Shown here: in pieces, positions 1 to 7,419 of the stretch | Layout of the letters: each line of letters opens with the position of its first letter | How positions within the stretch are numbered: the stretch's first letter is position 1 | From: Actinomycetota bacterium | GTDB lineage: Bacteria; Actinomycetota; Actinomycetes; Actinomycetales; Angustibacteraceae | Assembly (NCBI GenBank): GCA_014377795.1 | Contig: JACMOY010000327.1 | Location: 1-10,081 of the forward strand | DNA: 10,081 nucleotides | Direction: 5' to 3' | The notes under the pieces: generated by a model | Database searches by the model: none | The model's input: only the letters and a program-made list of their open reading frames with translations | Told to the model about the DNA's origin: nothing | Translations under genes and position numbers: made by a program

Positions 1-70
1 CGGCGGCGGGCGAGCGCACGTGCTGACCGATGCCGCCGGTGCTGGTGCCGGTCACCAGCAGCACCCTCAT
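1..70 (-). CDS. GT-B (GT4-like) glycosyltransferase, N-terminal fragment
   Basis: The reading frame starts with ATG at 70-68 and runs off the left edge after 23 complete codons. The visible residues MRVLLVTGTSTGGIGQHV show a first beta strand followed by a Gly-rich GGIGxHV loop. This is typical of the acceptor-side N-terminus of GT-B fold glycosyltransferases, especially family GT4. The start overlaps the stop of the MurJ-like gene in an ATGA arrangement, so translation is probably coupled to it. Enzymes of this fold move a sugar from a nucleotide donor to an acceptor such as a lipid-linked sugar. Because the gene follows a MraY/WecA-like transferase and a flippase, I infer a role in building a lipid-linked or envelope glycan. 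Donor and acceptor cannot be read from this fragment. Confidence 0.75.
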   Translation of the reverse strand, partial: MRVLLVTGTSTGGIGQHVRSPAA

Positions 71-1716
71 CGGGACACCGGACGTCGGTGGGCCAGCGCG
101 CGCAGGTCCTCGCCCCCGGCGAGGGCCCAGCCCGCGGTCAGCAGCGCTGCGGCCGCAGCGGCGCCTGCGGCACCGGCAAGCAGGGCGGCCGGCACGCCCC
201 CTGTGAGCAGCGCGTCAGTGACCCAACGGCCCGCCGCCGCCGCCACGGACCCGGCCACGAGCGCGGCGGCGAGCGCGCGCGGCACCCCGAGCAGGACGCC
301 GTCCGGGCGGACCGCGCCGACCCGCAGCCGCCCGGCACCGACCAGCAGCGCGGCCCCGGCCGCCGTCATACCGACGCTGCTGGCGAGGCCGAGCGCCAGC
401 AGGGTCGCGGCGGCGCCGTCGGCGAACGCCCCCACGAGGACGACGGAGAGCGCGGCGGCGAGCAGCCAGCCGCCCGCCGTGCTCACCGCCGCCCAGCGCA
501 CCCACCCGGCGGCGAACAGCCCGCGACCCAGGTGGGCGATCAGGGCCAGGCCCACCAGCCCGGGGGCGAAAGCGGTGAGCGCGGCGGCGAAGCCGCCCAG
601 CGCCGCTGCGCCCGGCCCACCAGCCCGGCTGGCGTCGACCGCGGTGAACACCTGGCCGACGGCCGGCGCGGCGGCAATGAGCACGACCGCCCCCGCGGCG
701 GCCGCGAGCACCACCAGCCGGGTCGAGCGCGACAGCGTCGCCGCATAGCCCGCCGCGTCCGCCGCAGCCGCCCGCTCGGACAGCTGGGGGAACGCCGCCG
801 TCGCGATCGGCACCGCCAGCACGGCGTACGGCAGCAGGTACACGGCCTGGACGTAGGTGTAGACGTTGATCGTGCCGGCGCCGCGTCGGGTGGTCAGCAG
901 CAGCGCCGTCAGCACCACGACCTGCTGGGCCACCAGCCCGGCCAGCCCCGCCAGAGCCAACCGCCGCGCCCGCGCAGCCACACCGGGCGGCAGCCGCAGC
1001 GTCGGCCGAAGGCGCACGCCGGCCCGGCGGGTCGGCACCAGCAGCGGCAGGCTGAGGACGGCCACGCCCAGCGTGGTTCCGAGCGAGAGCACCAGCTCGG
1101 TGCCTCGCCCCGGCACCCAGTCGGTGCCCTGTCGGCCCTGAGCGAGGTTCCCGTAGCCGGCGTACGCCCCGATCACCACCAGGCTGGACAGCAGCGGCGC
1201 GAGGGCCGGCGCGACGAACCGGCGGTGGGCCTGGAGCACTCCGCTGAGCACGACCCCGACGCCGTACAGCGCGACCTGCGGGGCGAAGACCACGAGCATG
1301 CGGGCGGTCTGCGCGCTCTGGCCCGGGCACCCGGCCCCGCTGAGCAGGCCCGCCACCGGGCCAGCCAGCAGCGCGAGCAGGACGGCCAGGGGCACCAGAG
1401 CCAGGACGGCCCAGGTGAGCAGGCCGGACGCCGTCCGGTCGGCAACCGCGCGGTCCCCGGCGACCGCCCCTGCGGACAGCAGTGGCCCCGACAGCAACGG
1501 GACGACGCACGCCGCGAGCGCGCCGCCGGCGACCACCTCGAACAGCACGTTGGGGACCGTGTTCGCCGCCTGGTACGCGGTGCCGGTGCAGGTCGACCCG
1601 ACAGCCGCGGCGAAGACGAACCACCGGCCGAACCCGACGACGCGCGACAGCAGCGTCAGGACGGCGATCAGCCCGGCGGCGCCGGCGAGGCTGGGGACGG
1701 TGCGGCGGGCGCTCAC
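67..1716 (-). CDS. MurJ-like MOP-family lipid-linked precursor flippase
   Basis: A 549-residue polytopic membrane protein made almost entirely of hydrophobic Ala/Leu/Val/Gly helices, with a length close to the MurJ/MviN family (about 500-550). The family-typical N-terminus is present: SRVVGFGR at residues 24-31, with R25 and R31 spaced like E. coli MurJ R18 and R24. It is followed by the QAANTVPN...AGGAL segment at residues 49-67. MurJ proteins flip lipid II or related polyprenyl-diphosphate glycans across the cytoplasmic membrane. I start the gene at GTG 1716, which overlaps the preceding TGA in a GTGA pattern. The frame stays open up to 1848, but that extension is Arg/Pro-rich and lies inside the upstream gene. 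Positions aligning with E. coli D269-R270 appear to be Q290-A291, and the R52 equivalent is not seen. Actinobacteria usually have another MurJ elsewhere, so this may be a paralogue with a different cargo. Confidence 0.88.
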   Translation of the reverse strand: MSARRTVPSLAGAAGLIAVLTLLSRVVGFGRWFVFAAAVGSTCTGTAYQAANTVPNVLFEVVAGGALAACVVPLLSGPLLSAGAVAGDRAVADRTASGLLTWAVLALVPLAVLLALLAGPVAGLLSGAGCPGQSAQTARMLVVFAPQVALYGVGVVLSGVLQAHRRFVAPALAPLLSSLVVIGAYAGYGNLAQGRQGTDWVPGRGTELVLSLGTTLGVAVLSLPLLVPTRRAGVRLRPTLRLPPGVAARARRLALAGLAGLVAQQVVVLTALLLTTRRGAGTINVYTYVQAVYLLPYAVLAVPIATAAFPQLSERAAAADAAGYAATLSRSTRLVVLAAAAGAVVLIAAAPAVGQVFTAVDASRAGGPGAAALGGFAAALTAFAPGLVGLALIAHLGRGLFAAGWVRWAAVSTAGGWLLAAALSVVLVGAFADGAAATLLALGLASSVGMTAAGAALLVGAGRLRVGAVRPDGVLLGVPRALAAALVAGSVAAAAGRWVTDALLTGGVPAALLAGAAGAAAAAALLTAGWALAGGEDLRALAHRRPVSR

Positions 1717-2570
1717 GGGGCGGGTCGGGCCGGGCGGCGGCCGAGCCGATCGAGCTCGCGCAGGCCGGGCGTGCGGTCGATCACGGCGGTGAAGCTGACC
1801 CGCTCGCTGGCCAGCGTCAGGGCGACCAGGGCCGCGACCGTCGCCCACCGTCCGCGCGGCCCGGTACCGACGACGGCGGCCACCCCCAGCAGCGCACCGG
1901 CCGCGTTGGCGCCGGTGTCACCGAGCATGCTGACCTCGGCGAGGTCGTCGCGCAGCAGACCGGCCGCCGCCCCGCCGGCGACCGCGGCCAGCGGCCACCC
2001 CGCGGACGCGCTCAGCGGCGCCGTCAGCAGCAGCACCGTCTTCAGGGCCCGCCCCGGGCGCAGGTCGAGCAGGTTGACCAGGTTCGCCGTCCCCGCGACG
2101 ACGACCCCGCCGACGAGCAGGTCGAGCAGCCGCGCGGCCCGGCCACGGCCCGGGTCCCCTGGCCGGGCCAGACCGGCCGCGGCCAGACCGGTCAGCGCCA
2201 GGCCGACGACCTTGACCGAGCCCGTGGTCACCTGCCCCCGACGCAGGGCGGCCAGGTGCCCGCTCAGGCCCTTGCTGCCCGCGTCGCCGGCGAGGTCGTC
2301 ATAGGCACCGAGCGCGGCGGCCCCGGCGACGGCGAGCGCCGCACCCGCCCGCGCCCGACCGGGCCCGGCGGGCAGGGCCAGCGCCGCGAGGGCTCCCGCA
2401 GCCAGCGCCGGGCCCTCGAGCAGGGTGACCGGCTCACCACGGTGGTTGGTGCGTGCCCAGCGGTCGGCACCGCCGGGTGGGCGCTGCGCCAGCAGCCGGG
2501 CGCAGCCTCGGGCGGCCAGGCCCGCCGCGCCCGCGAGGGCTGGGCCGGCCCCCACGGGTGGGGTCCGCAC
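1713..2570 (-). CDS. MraY/WecA-like polyprenyl-phosphate transferase family membrane protein
   Basis: A 285-residue multi-helix membrane protein with the hallmarks of the MraY/WecA (GT4-type phospho-sugar transferase) family. These are an N-terminal RTNHRGEPV loop (about 40-48), an Asp-Asp pair in YDDLAGD (90-96), NLVNLLDLRPGRA (163-175, resembling NxxNxxDG) and MLGDTGAN (215-222). Family members transfer a phospho-amino sugar from a UDP donor to undecaprenyl or decaprenyl phosphate on the cytoplasmic face. The MraY HHxxE motif is not visible; that region carries ERVSFT (256-261) instead, so MurNAc-pentapeptide is unlikely to be the substrate. The protein is shorter than typical MraY (about 360). 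The GTG start is 3 nt after the steB stop and the TGA stop overlaps the murJ-like GTG, so it is coupled to both neighbours. The family is fairly secure; substrate and activity are unknown. Confidence 0.75.
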   Translation of the reverse strand: MRTPPVGAGPALAGAAGLAARGCARLLAQRPPGGADRWARTNHRGEPVTLLEGPALAAGALAALALPAGPGRARAGAALAVAGAAALGAYDDLAGDAGSKGLSGHLAALRRGQVTTGSVKVVGLALTGLAAAGLARPGDPGRGRAARLLDLLVGGVVVAGTANLVNLLDLRPGRALKTVLLLTAPLSASAGWPLAAVAGGAAAGLLRDDLAEVSMLGDTGANAAGALLGVAAVVGTGPRGRWATVAALVALTLASERVSFTAVIDRTPGLRELDRLGRRPARPAP

Positions 2571-2573
2571 GCC

Positions 2574-3533
2574 TCAGGGCCTGGTCGCGGTCGACGCCGG
2601 CAGGACGGCGGAGGCCCCGGCCCCCACGCCGTACTGACCGGCCGCGCCGGCAGCCTGCTCGCGCAGCGCGTAGACGGTGGCGATCAGCCCCATCGGCGCA
2701 GCGAGGTCGTCGACGGTGCTGACGACCTTGGCCGTGGCCGCCTCGGCCCGCACCGCGGCGACCACCCCGCCGGTGCCGGCACTGTCGGGGGCACCGACGA
2801 CGGCGCTGCCCCGTCCGGCGGCGTCCAGGCTGCGGGCGAGCGCGACCCAGCCGGCGAGGTCGGCCCTGCGCCGGTCGTCGGTGACCTTGGCGTCCGGCGC
2901 GGGGGCGACGATGACGGCCAGGGTGGCCGCCGCCGGCCCGTCCCCGTCGTACGTCACCAGGTCGGCCGCCTTGAACCGCGCGAGCGTCGCGGCCCGGGTC
3001 GGGTCCGGTCCGGTGACGTCGGTCAGCTTGGGCACCAGCAGCGCCGAGGCGAGCAGCGCACCCAGCCGGCGCTCGGGCGTGGCCGCGGGGCTGGCGGAGG
3101 CCCCCGCCGAGGGCGCCAGGGTCGTCAGCAGCTCGTCGCGGACGCCCACCTTCGCGGGGTCGGTCCAGGCCGAGGTGATGCCGACGGTCCCGCTGACGGT
3201 GCCACCCGCCTCGGTGAGCACCGCGGTCAGCGCCGTGACCGTGTCGGCGTCGGCCCCGGGCAGCGCGACGACGACGATCGGGTAGCCACCCAGGCGTGCG
3301 GACACCAGGTCCGGCGTGATGGCCGTGGCGAACGCGTCCCCGGCGTCGACCTGGCGCTGCGCAGCGTCCAGCTGGGTCCGCAGGTCGGACTTCTCCTGAC
3401 GCAGCGTCGAGACCTGGTTGGTGAGCGTCGTGCCCAGGTTCCCCTGCAGGGGCCCGGCGCCGAGCAGGATCCCGACCGCGAGGGCCAGGAAGATCGAGAC
3501 GATCGAGACGATGTGGTAGCGGAAGTCGATCAC
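2574..3533 (-). CDS. steB: SteB/MctB family protein (annotated copper transporter or cytokinetic-ring partner)
   Basis: A 319-residue protein with the family's characteristic start MIDFRYHIVSIVSIFLALAV. This is a single N-terminal membrane helix (about 7-26), immediately followed by a predicted coiled coil (about 36-65, NQVSTLRQEKSDLRTQLDAA) and an extracytoplasmic alpha/beta domain. M. tuberculosis Rv1698 (MctB) is linked to copper tolerance. In Corynebacterium the homologue SteB works with SteA in daughter-cell separation. The GTG start directly abuts the steA TAG with no gap, and a GAGGG lies 9 nt upstream inside the end of steA, so the two should be made together. I infer a membrane partner of SteA; which of copper handling or division applies here cannot be told from sequence. 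A Pro/Ala/Ser-rich stretch near residues 143-153 (ASASPAATP) looks like a flexible insertion. Confidence 0.87.
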   Translation of the reverse strand: MIDFRYHIVSIVSIFLALAVGILLGAGPLQGNLGTTLTNQVSTLRQEKSDLRTQLDAAQRQVDAGDAFATAITPDLVSARLGGYPIVVVALPGADADTVTALTAVLTEAGGTVSGTVGITSAWTDPAKVGVRDELLTTLAPSAGASASPAATPERRLGALLASALLVPKLTDVTGPDPTRAATLARFKAADLVTYDGDGPAAATLAVIVAPAPDAKVTDDRRRADLAGWVALARSLDAAGRGSAVVGAPDSAGTGGVVAAVRAEAATAKVVSTVDDLAAPMGLIATVYALREQAAGAAGQYGVGAGASAVLPASTATRP

Positions 3534-4715
3534 CTAGAACAGCCCTCGGGCCCACGACCACACGTCGTCCCAGCGCGCACCGACCAGCCCGAGCATGGCC
3601 GTGCCGGAGGGCGTCACCGACAGCGCCACGACGACGGCGAACAGCCCGCACAGCAGCAGCACCGACAGCTGCATGCTGGAGATGCGGGCGCGGTACAGCC
3701 GGCTCACGCCCTTGGCGTCGACCAGCTTGCCGCCGACCCGCAGCCGGGTCAGGAAGGTGCTGGCCATCCCCGAGCGTCCCTTGTCGAGGAACTCGACCAG
3801 CGTCGCGTGACTGCCGACGGCCACGATCAGCTCGGCGCCCTTGTCGTCGGCGAGCAGCATCGCGACGTCCTCGCTGGTGCCGGTCGCGGGGAACACGACC
3901 GGCTCGATACCCAGGCGCTGCACCCGTTCCAGCCCGGGTGCCCGGCCGTCGCGGTAGGCGTGGACGACGATCTCGGCCCCGCAGGACAGCGCGCGGTCGC
4001 TCACCGAGTCCATGTCGCCGACGATCAGCGCCGGGGTCAGCCCGACCTCCAGGACGGCGTCAGCACCACCGTCGACACCGATGATCACCGGGCGGTACTC
4101 GCGCACGTAGGACCGCAGCGCCTGCAGGTCCTCTTTGTAGTGGTAGCCGCGCACGACCACCAGGACGTGACGGCCGTCGAGCTTGGTGCGGATGTCGGGG
4201 ACCCCGACACCGTCCAGCAGCAGCTCGCGCTCCTTGCGCAGGTACTCCATCGTGTTGGCCGCGAACGCCTCGAGCTGGACGGCCAGCCCGGCCCGGGCCT
4301 GCTCCATCGAGGCCGCGACGGTCTCCTGCGTCTGCAGGACGCCGGTGCCGATCAGGTCGTCGCCGAGGTAGACGTCGGCGCCGTCCAGCCGCACCCGGTC
4401 GCCCTCGGTGAGCCGGACCATCACCTCGTGGCCGACGCCGTCGACCAGCGGGATGCCCGCGGCGAGCAGGATCTGCGGGCCGAGGTTGGGGTAACGCCCG
4501 CTGGTGCTCGCGACAGCGTTGACGACCGCGCTCGGACGTCGGCTCACCAGGGCCTCGGCCGCCACGGTGTCGATGTCGAGGTGGTCGATCACCGCGATGT
4601 CACCGGGCTGCAACCGGGTGGTGAGGTTCTTGGTGCGCCCGTCCACCCGGGCCACCCCGACGACCCCGGAGCCGGTCGGCTTCGAGGAACGGCGGTGCAG
4701 CAGGGGCAGGCGCAT
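3534..4715 (-). CDS. steA: SteA-like cytokinetic protein with thiamin-pyrophosphokinase-like domain, in frame with recN
   Basis: A 393-residue segment beginning MRLPLLHRRSS at ATG 4715, which agrees with the N-terminus I recall for the Rv1697/SteA family (MRxxxLLxR...GxARVDxRT). Conserved blocks are GVARVDGRTKNL (19-31), PGDIAVIDHLDID (37-49), VNAVASTSGRYPNLGP (65-80), a TPK-like core VDGGAD...ALIVGDMDS (214-237), APGLERVQRLGIEPV (259-273) and TSEDVAMLLADDKGAEL (280-296). One C-terminal membrane helix (about 348-368) precedes a short tail. SteA acts with SteB at the division site in corynebacteria; no thiamin pyrophosphokinase activity is implied. The oddity is upstream: no stop codon separates this gene from recN, so it may be the C-terminal half of one polypeptide. 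I see no Shine-Dalgarno sequence before ATG 4715; the preceding 10 nt are ATGTGCGGCG. It ends in TAG directly before steB. Confidence 0.88.
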   Translation of the reverse strand: MRLPLLHRRSSKPTGSGVVGVARVDGRTKNLTTRLQPGDIAVIDHLDIDTVAAEALVSRRPSAVVNAVASTSGRYPNLGPQILLAAGIPLVDGVGHEVMVRLTEGDRVRLDGADVYLGDDLIGTGVLQTQETVAASMEQARAGLAVQLEAFAANTMEYLRKERELLLDGVGVPDIRTKLDGRHVLVVVRGYHYKEDLQALRSYVREYRPVIIGVDGGADAVLEVGLTPALIVGDMDSVSDRALSCGAEIVVHAYRDGRAPGLERVQRLGIEPVVFPATGTSEDVAMLLADDKGAELIVAVGSHATLVEFLDKGRSGMASTFLTRLRVGGKLVDAKGVSRLYRARISSMQLSVLLLCGLFAVVVALSVTPSGTAMLGLVGARWDDVWSWARGLF

Positions 4716-4784
4716 CGCCGCACATCGTGCCACGGGACGCGCCCGGCCCGTGGCACGCGCGGCGGCCGCGGGCGGCGCCGCGAC
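4716..4784 (-). other. Ala/Arg/Pro linker joining RecN and SteA in one frame
   Basis: These 23 codons (fused residues 575-597, VAAPPAAAARATGRARPVAR then CAA) resemble neither family. They are low-complexity and look like translated former intergenic DNA. None of the three minus-strand frames has a stop here: the first stops in the other two frames lie near 4602 and 4589, already inside steA. A single-base frameshift therefore would not restore separate genes within this stretch. Codon 594 is CGA (4727-4725), one transition from TGA, just after the right arm of the hairpin. Confidence 0.7.
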
Positions 4785-6506
4785 GTCGGCCCGGGCGGTC
4801 TCGAGCAGCTCGACGGCGTGCGCCCGCGCGCTGCTGGAGTCCTCCTGGCCCGCGAGCATGCGGGCCAGCTCGCGCACCCGCTGCTCCTCGTCCAGCACGC
4901 TGACGCCGCTCTCGGTGACCGCACCGTCGTCGGTCTTCTCGACCAGCAGGTGCTGGTCCGCGTACGCCGCCACCTGGGGCAGGTGGGTCACGACCACGAC
5001 CTGCGACCCCCGCGCCAGCCGGGCCAGCCGACGTCCGATCTCGACCGCGGCCCGGCCGCCCACCCCGGCGTCGACCTCGTCGAACACGAACGTGGGCACC
5101 GGGTCGGCCCCGGCCAGAACCACCTCGGGCCCGAGCATCACGCGTGAGAGCTCACCGCCGCTCGCGCCGCGCGCCACCGGCCGCAGCGGCGCCCCGGCGT
5201 GTGGTGCGAGCAACAGCTCGACGTCGTCCGCGCCCTGGACCCCCACGGCCACGGTGCGTGCGCCGTCGGCGAAGGGGACCGCGAGACCGGCGGGGTCCTC
5301 GCGGCGGGTCACCTGCACCACCAGCCGGGCGTGCGGCATCGCGAGCTGGGCGAGCTCGGCGCCGACGAGGTCACCCAGGCGTCCGGCGGCGCAGACCCGC
5401 GAGTCCCCGAGCTCGGCCGCGGCCTGGGCGAGCGCCACCCGGCCGTGCTCGCGGTCGCGACTCAGCTGCTCGATCCGGCCCTGGTCGTCGTCCAGCTCGA
5501 GCAGCCGCAGCGAGGCCCGCCGGCCCCAGTCCAGGACGGCGTCCGCGTCCTCGCCGTACTTGCGGGCCAGCGCCGTCAGCACCGCGCGACGCTCCTGCAC
5601 CACCGCGAGGCGCGCGGGGTCACCCTCGATGCCCGCGGCGTACGACGCGAGGTCGGCCGCGACGTCGGCCAGCAGGTACCCGACCTCGGCGAGCCGGTCG
5701 TCCAGGCCGGCCAGGCCGCTGTCGTGCCCGCGCACCGGGTCCAGCGCGTGCCGGGCGGCCGCGACCAGGGTGATGGCGTCAGCGCCCTCGTCACCCCCCT
5801 GCACGGCAGCGTGCGCGACCTCGGCGGCAGCGCGCAGCGCGTCGGCGTGCCCCAGCCGGGTGTCCTCGTCGCGCAGCGCGTGGTCCTCGCCGGGCTGCGG
5901 GTCGACCGCCTCGATCTCCTCCAGGCCGTGGCGCAGCAGGTCGGCCTCCTGCGCCCGCTCGCGGCCCCGGGTCACCACCTCGTGCAGCTCGCTCTCGAGC
6001 GCGGTGAGGGCGCCGTGCGCTGCTGCGACGGCGGCGAGCAGGTGGTCGTGGTCGGCGAACCGGTCCAGCGCGGTCCGCTGCCGCGCCGGCTGCAGCAGCC
6101 GCAGCTGGTCGGACTGGCCGTGGACCGTGACCAGCTCGGCGGCCAGCTCGGCCAGGACGGCGACCGGCACCGCGCGGCCGCCGGCGTGGGCGCGGGAGCG
6201 ACCGGCGGCGGTGACGGTGCGCGCGAGCAGCAGCACGTCCTCGTCGAGCTCGGCGCCGGCGTCCTGCGCCATGGCGGTCACCGGGCTGTCTGCCGCGAGC
6301 ACCACCCGTCCCTCGACCAGCGCCGAGGCGGCACCGCTGCGCACCGACCCGGCGTCCGCCCGAGCGCCGAGGAGCAGACCGAGGCCGGTCACGACCATGG
6401 TCTTGCCGGCCCCGGTCTCGCCGGTGACGACCGTGAACCCGGGGTGCAGGTCGAGCACGGCGTCGGTGATCACGCCCAGCCCGCGGATCCGCATCTGCTC
6501 CAGCAC
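4716..6506 (-). CDS. recN: DNA repair ATPase RecN, reading without a stop into steA
   Basis: An SMC-like ATPase acting in double-strand break repair. The N-terminus MLEQMRIRGLGVITDAVLDL matches actinobacterial RecN. Walker A GETGAGKT is at residues 29-36, and a Q-rich turn HGQSDQLRLL follows before the central coiled-coil arms (about 150-370). The ABC signature GASGGELSR is at 447-455. Walker B TFVFDEVDAGVGG is at 472-484, followed by a VVVTHLPQVAAYAD switch region. GTG 6506 is chosen because MLEQ is the usual start; an ATG four codons in (6494) has a closer GGAG and is an alternative. The gene begins 10 nt after the NAD kinase stop. RecN-like sequence fades near residue 574 (HAVELLETARAD), about where actinobacterial RecN normally ends, but the frame stays open through 23 more residues into steA. 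The segment after the signature reads VMLGPEVVL, where the family usually has an Ala plus a hydrophobic residue in place of Gly-Pro. Confidence 0.93.
4726..4757 (-). repeat. Perfect 11-bp inverted repeat at the recN/steA junction
   Basis: CGTGCCACGGG (4726-4736) and CCCGTGGCACG (4747-4757) are exact reverse complements separated by 10 nt, giving a strong GC-rich stem-loop in the transcript. The stem ends 10 nt before the steA ATG. No U-run follows on the transcript, so it does not look like a classical intrinsic terminator. It could be a degraded terminator, an mRNA processing or stability element, or a protein-binding palindrome. It lies entirely within the RecN-SteA linker codons (584-594). 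Confidence 0.7.
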
Positions 6507-6516
6507 GGAGCCCAGC

Positions 6517-7419
6517 CTAGGAGCCGGTGGGCCCGTGGCCGCGCCACCCGTGCACGGGCAGCCGGAACTTGGCGACCAGCCGGTCGGTGAACGGCCCGCG
6601 CGCCAGCCGGGCCAGCCGCACCGGCAGCACCCCGCGGGTGACCTCGACCCGCGAGCCGGGGCCGAGCTCGAACTTGCGGCGCCCGTCGCACCACATCACC
6701 GCACTGTTCGGCCCGTGGGCGAGCACCTCGACCGCCAGGGTGGACGTCGGCGCCACCACGAGCGGGCGGGCGAACAGCGCGTGGGCGGCGTTGGGCACCA
6801 GCAGCAGGGCCTCGACCTGCGGCCAGACGACCGGACCCCCGGCGGAGAACGCGTACGCGGTCGACCCGGTTGGGGTGGCGAGGACCACGCCGTCGCAGCC
6901 CAGGTGGCTCAGCGGTCGGCCGTCCACCTCGATCACCAGCTGCAGCATCCGCTCGCTGGTGGCCTTCTCGACGCTCGCCTCGTTGAGCGCCCACGACCGG
7001 GCCACGACCTCGCCGTCCACCAGGACGGTCACGTCCAGCGTCATCCGCTCCTCGACCTCGTAGTCGCGGTCGACGACGCGCTGCGAGGTGGCGGCGAGGT
7101 CGTCCCGCTCGCTCTCGGCCAGGAACCCGACGTGACCGAGGTTGACGCCCAGCAGCGGCACCTGGGTGCCGCGCACCAGCTCGGCGCCGCGCAGGATCGT
7201 GCCGTCCCCGCCGAGCACGACGACCAGCTCGCAGCCGTCGACCGGGTCAGCCACGTCGGCGACGTCGACGCCGTCGCTGGTCAGCTCGGCGGCCTCGTCG
7301 GCGAGCACCGAGACGCGCATTCCGGCGTCCATCAGCCGGCTGAGCATCTCGCGCGCGGTGGCGACCGCCTCGGGTCGCCCGGTGTGCGTGCACAGCAGCA
7401 CCCGGCGCTGCGCAGTCAC
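6517..7419 (-). CDS. ppnK: NAD kinase
   Basis: A 300-residue enzyme that phosphorylates NAD to NADP using ATP or polyphosphate in the cytoplasm. The diagnostic GGDGT lies at residues 70-74, followed by GVNLGHVGFLAE (91-102). NE of WALNEASVEK is at 146-147, and the Gly-rich TPTGSTAYAFSAGGP is at 182-196. AHALFARPLVV (212-222) and WCDGR (243-247) complete the C-terminal beta-sandwich pattern. Length and order match actinobacterial PpnK/NadK. The GTG start at 7419 overlaps the tlyA stop as GTGA. An AGGGG about 5 nt upstream supports it, and the N-terminus RRVLLCTHTGRPEAV is family-like. The TAG stop is 10 nt before recN. Every motif I would look for is intact, so function is near certain. Confidence 0.96.
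   Translation of the reverse strand: MTAQRRVLLCTHTGRPEAVATAREMLSRLMDAGMRVSVLADEAAELTSDGVDVADVADPVDGCELVVVLGGDGTILRGAELVRGTQVPLLGVNLGHVGFLAESERDDLAATSQRVVDRDYEVEERMTLDVTVLVDGEVVARSWALNEASVEKATSERMLQLVIEVDGRPLSHLGCDGVVLATPTGSTAYAFSAGGPVVWPQVEALLLVPNAAHALFARPLVVAPTSTLAVEVLAHGPNSAVMWCDGRRKFELGPGSRVEVTRGVLPVRLARLARGPFTDRLVAKFRLPVHGWRGHGPTGS

Noticed and set aside
1717..1848. 44-residue N-terminal extension of the MurJ-like protein
   Set aside because: Arg/Pro/Gly-rich, unlike MurJ, and it lies inside the end of the upstream gene. The GTGA overlap at 1716 gives a family-like start.
88..2304. Plus-strand open frame of 738 codons
   Set aside because: Antisense to the MurJ-like and MraY-like genes; Arg/Gln-rich with no recognisable domain.
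4726..4757. Hairpin as an active intrinsic terminator
   Set aside because: No U-run follows the stem on the transcript, and steA and steB continue directly downstream.
4589..4924. Minus-strand 111-codon frame over the recN/steA junction as the true recN end after a frameshift
   Set aside because: It translates to Arg/Ser/Cys-rich sequence with no RecN or SteA similarity, while the main frame matches both families on each side without a shift.
1482..5147. Plus-strand open frame of 1221 codons
   Set aside because: It is antisense to the MurJ, MraY-like, SteB, SteA and RecN genes. The product is Arg/Gln/Gly/Asp low-complexity with no domain, a usual shadow in very GC-rich DNA where stops are rare.
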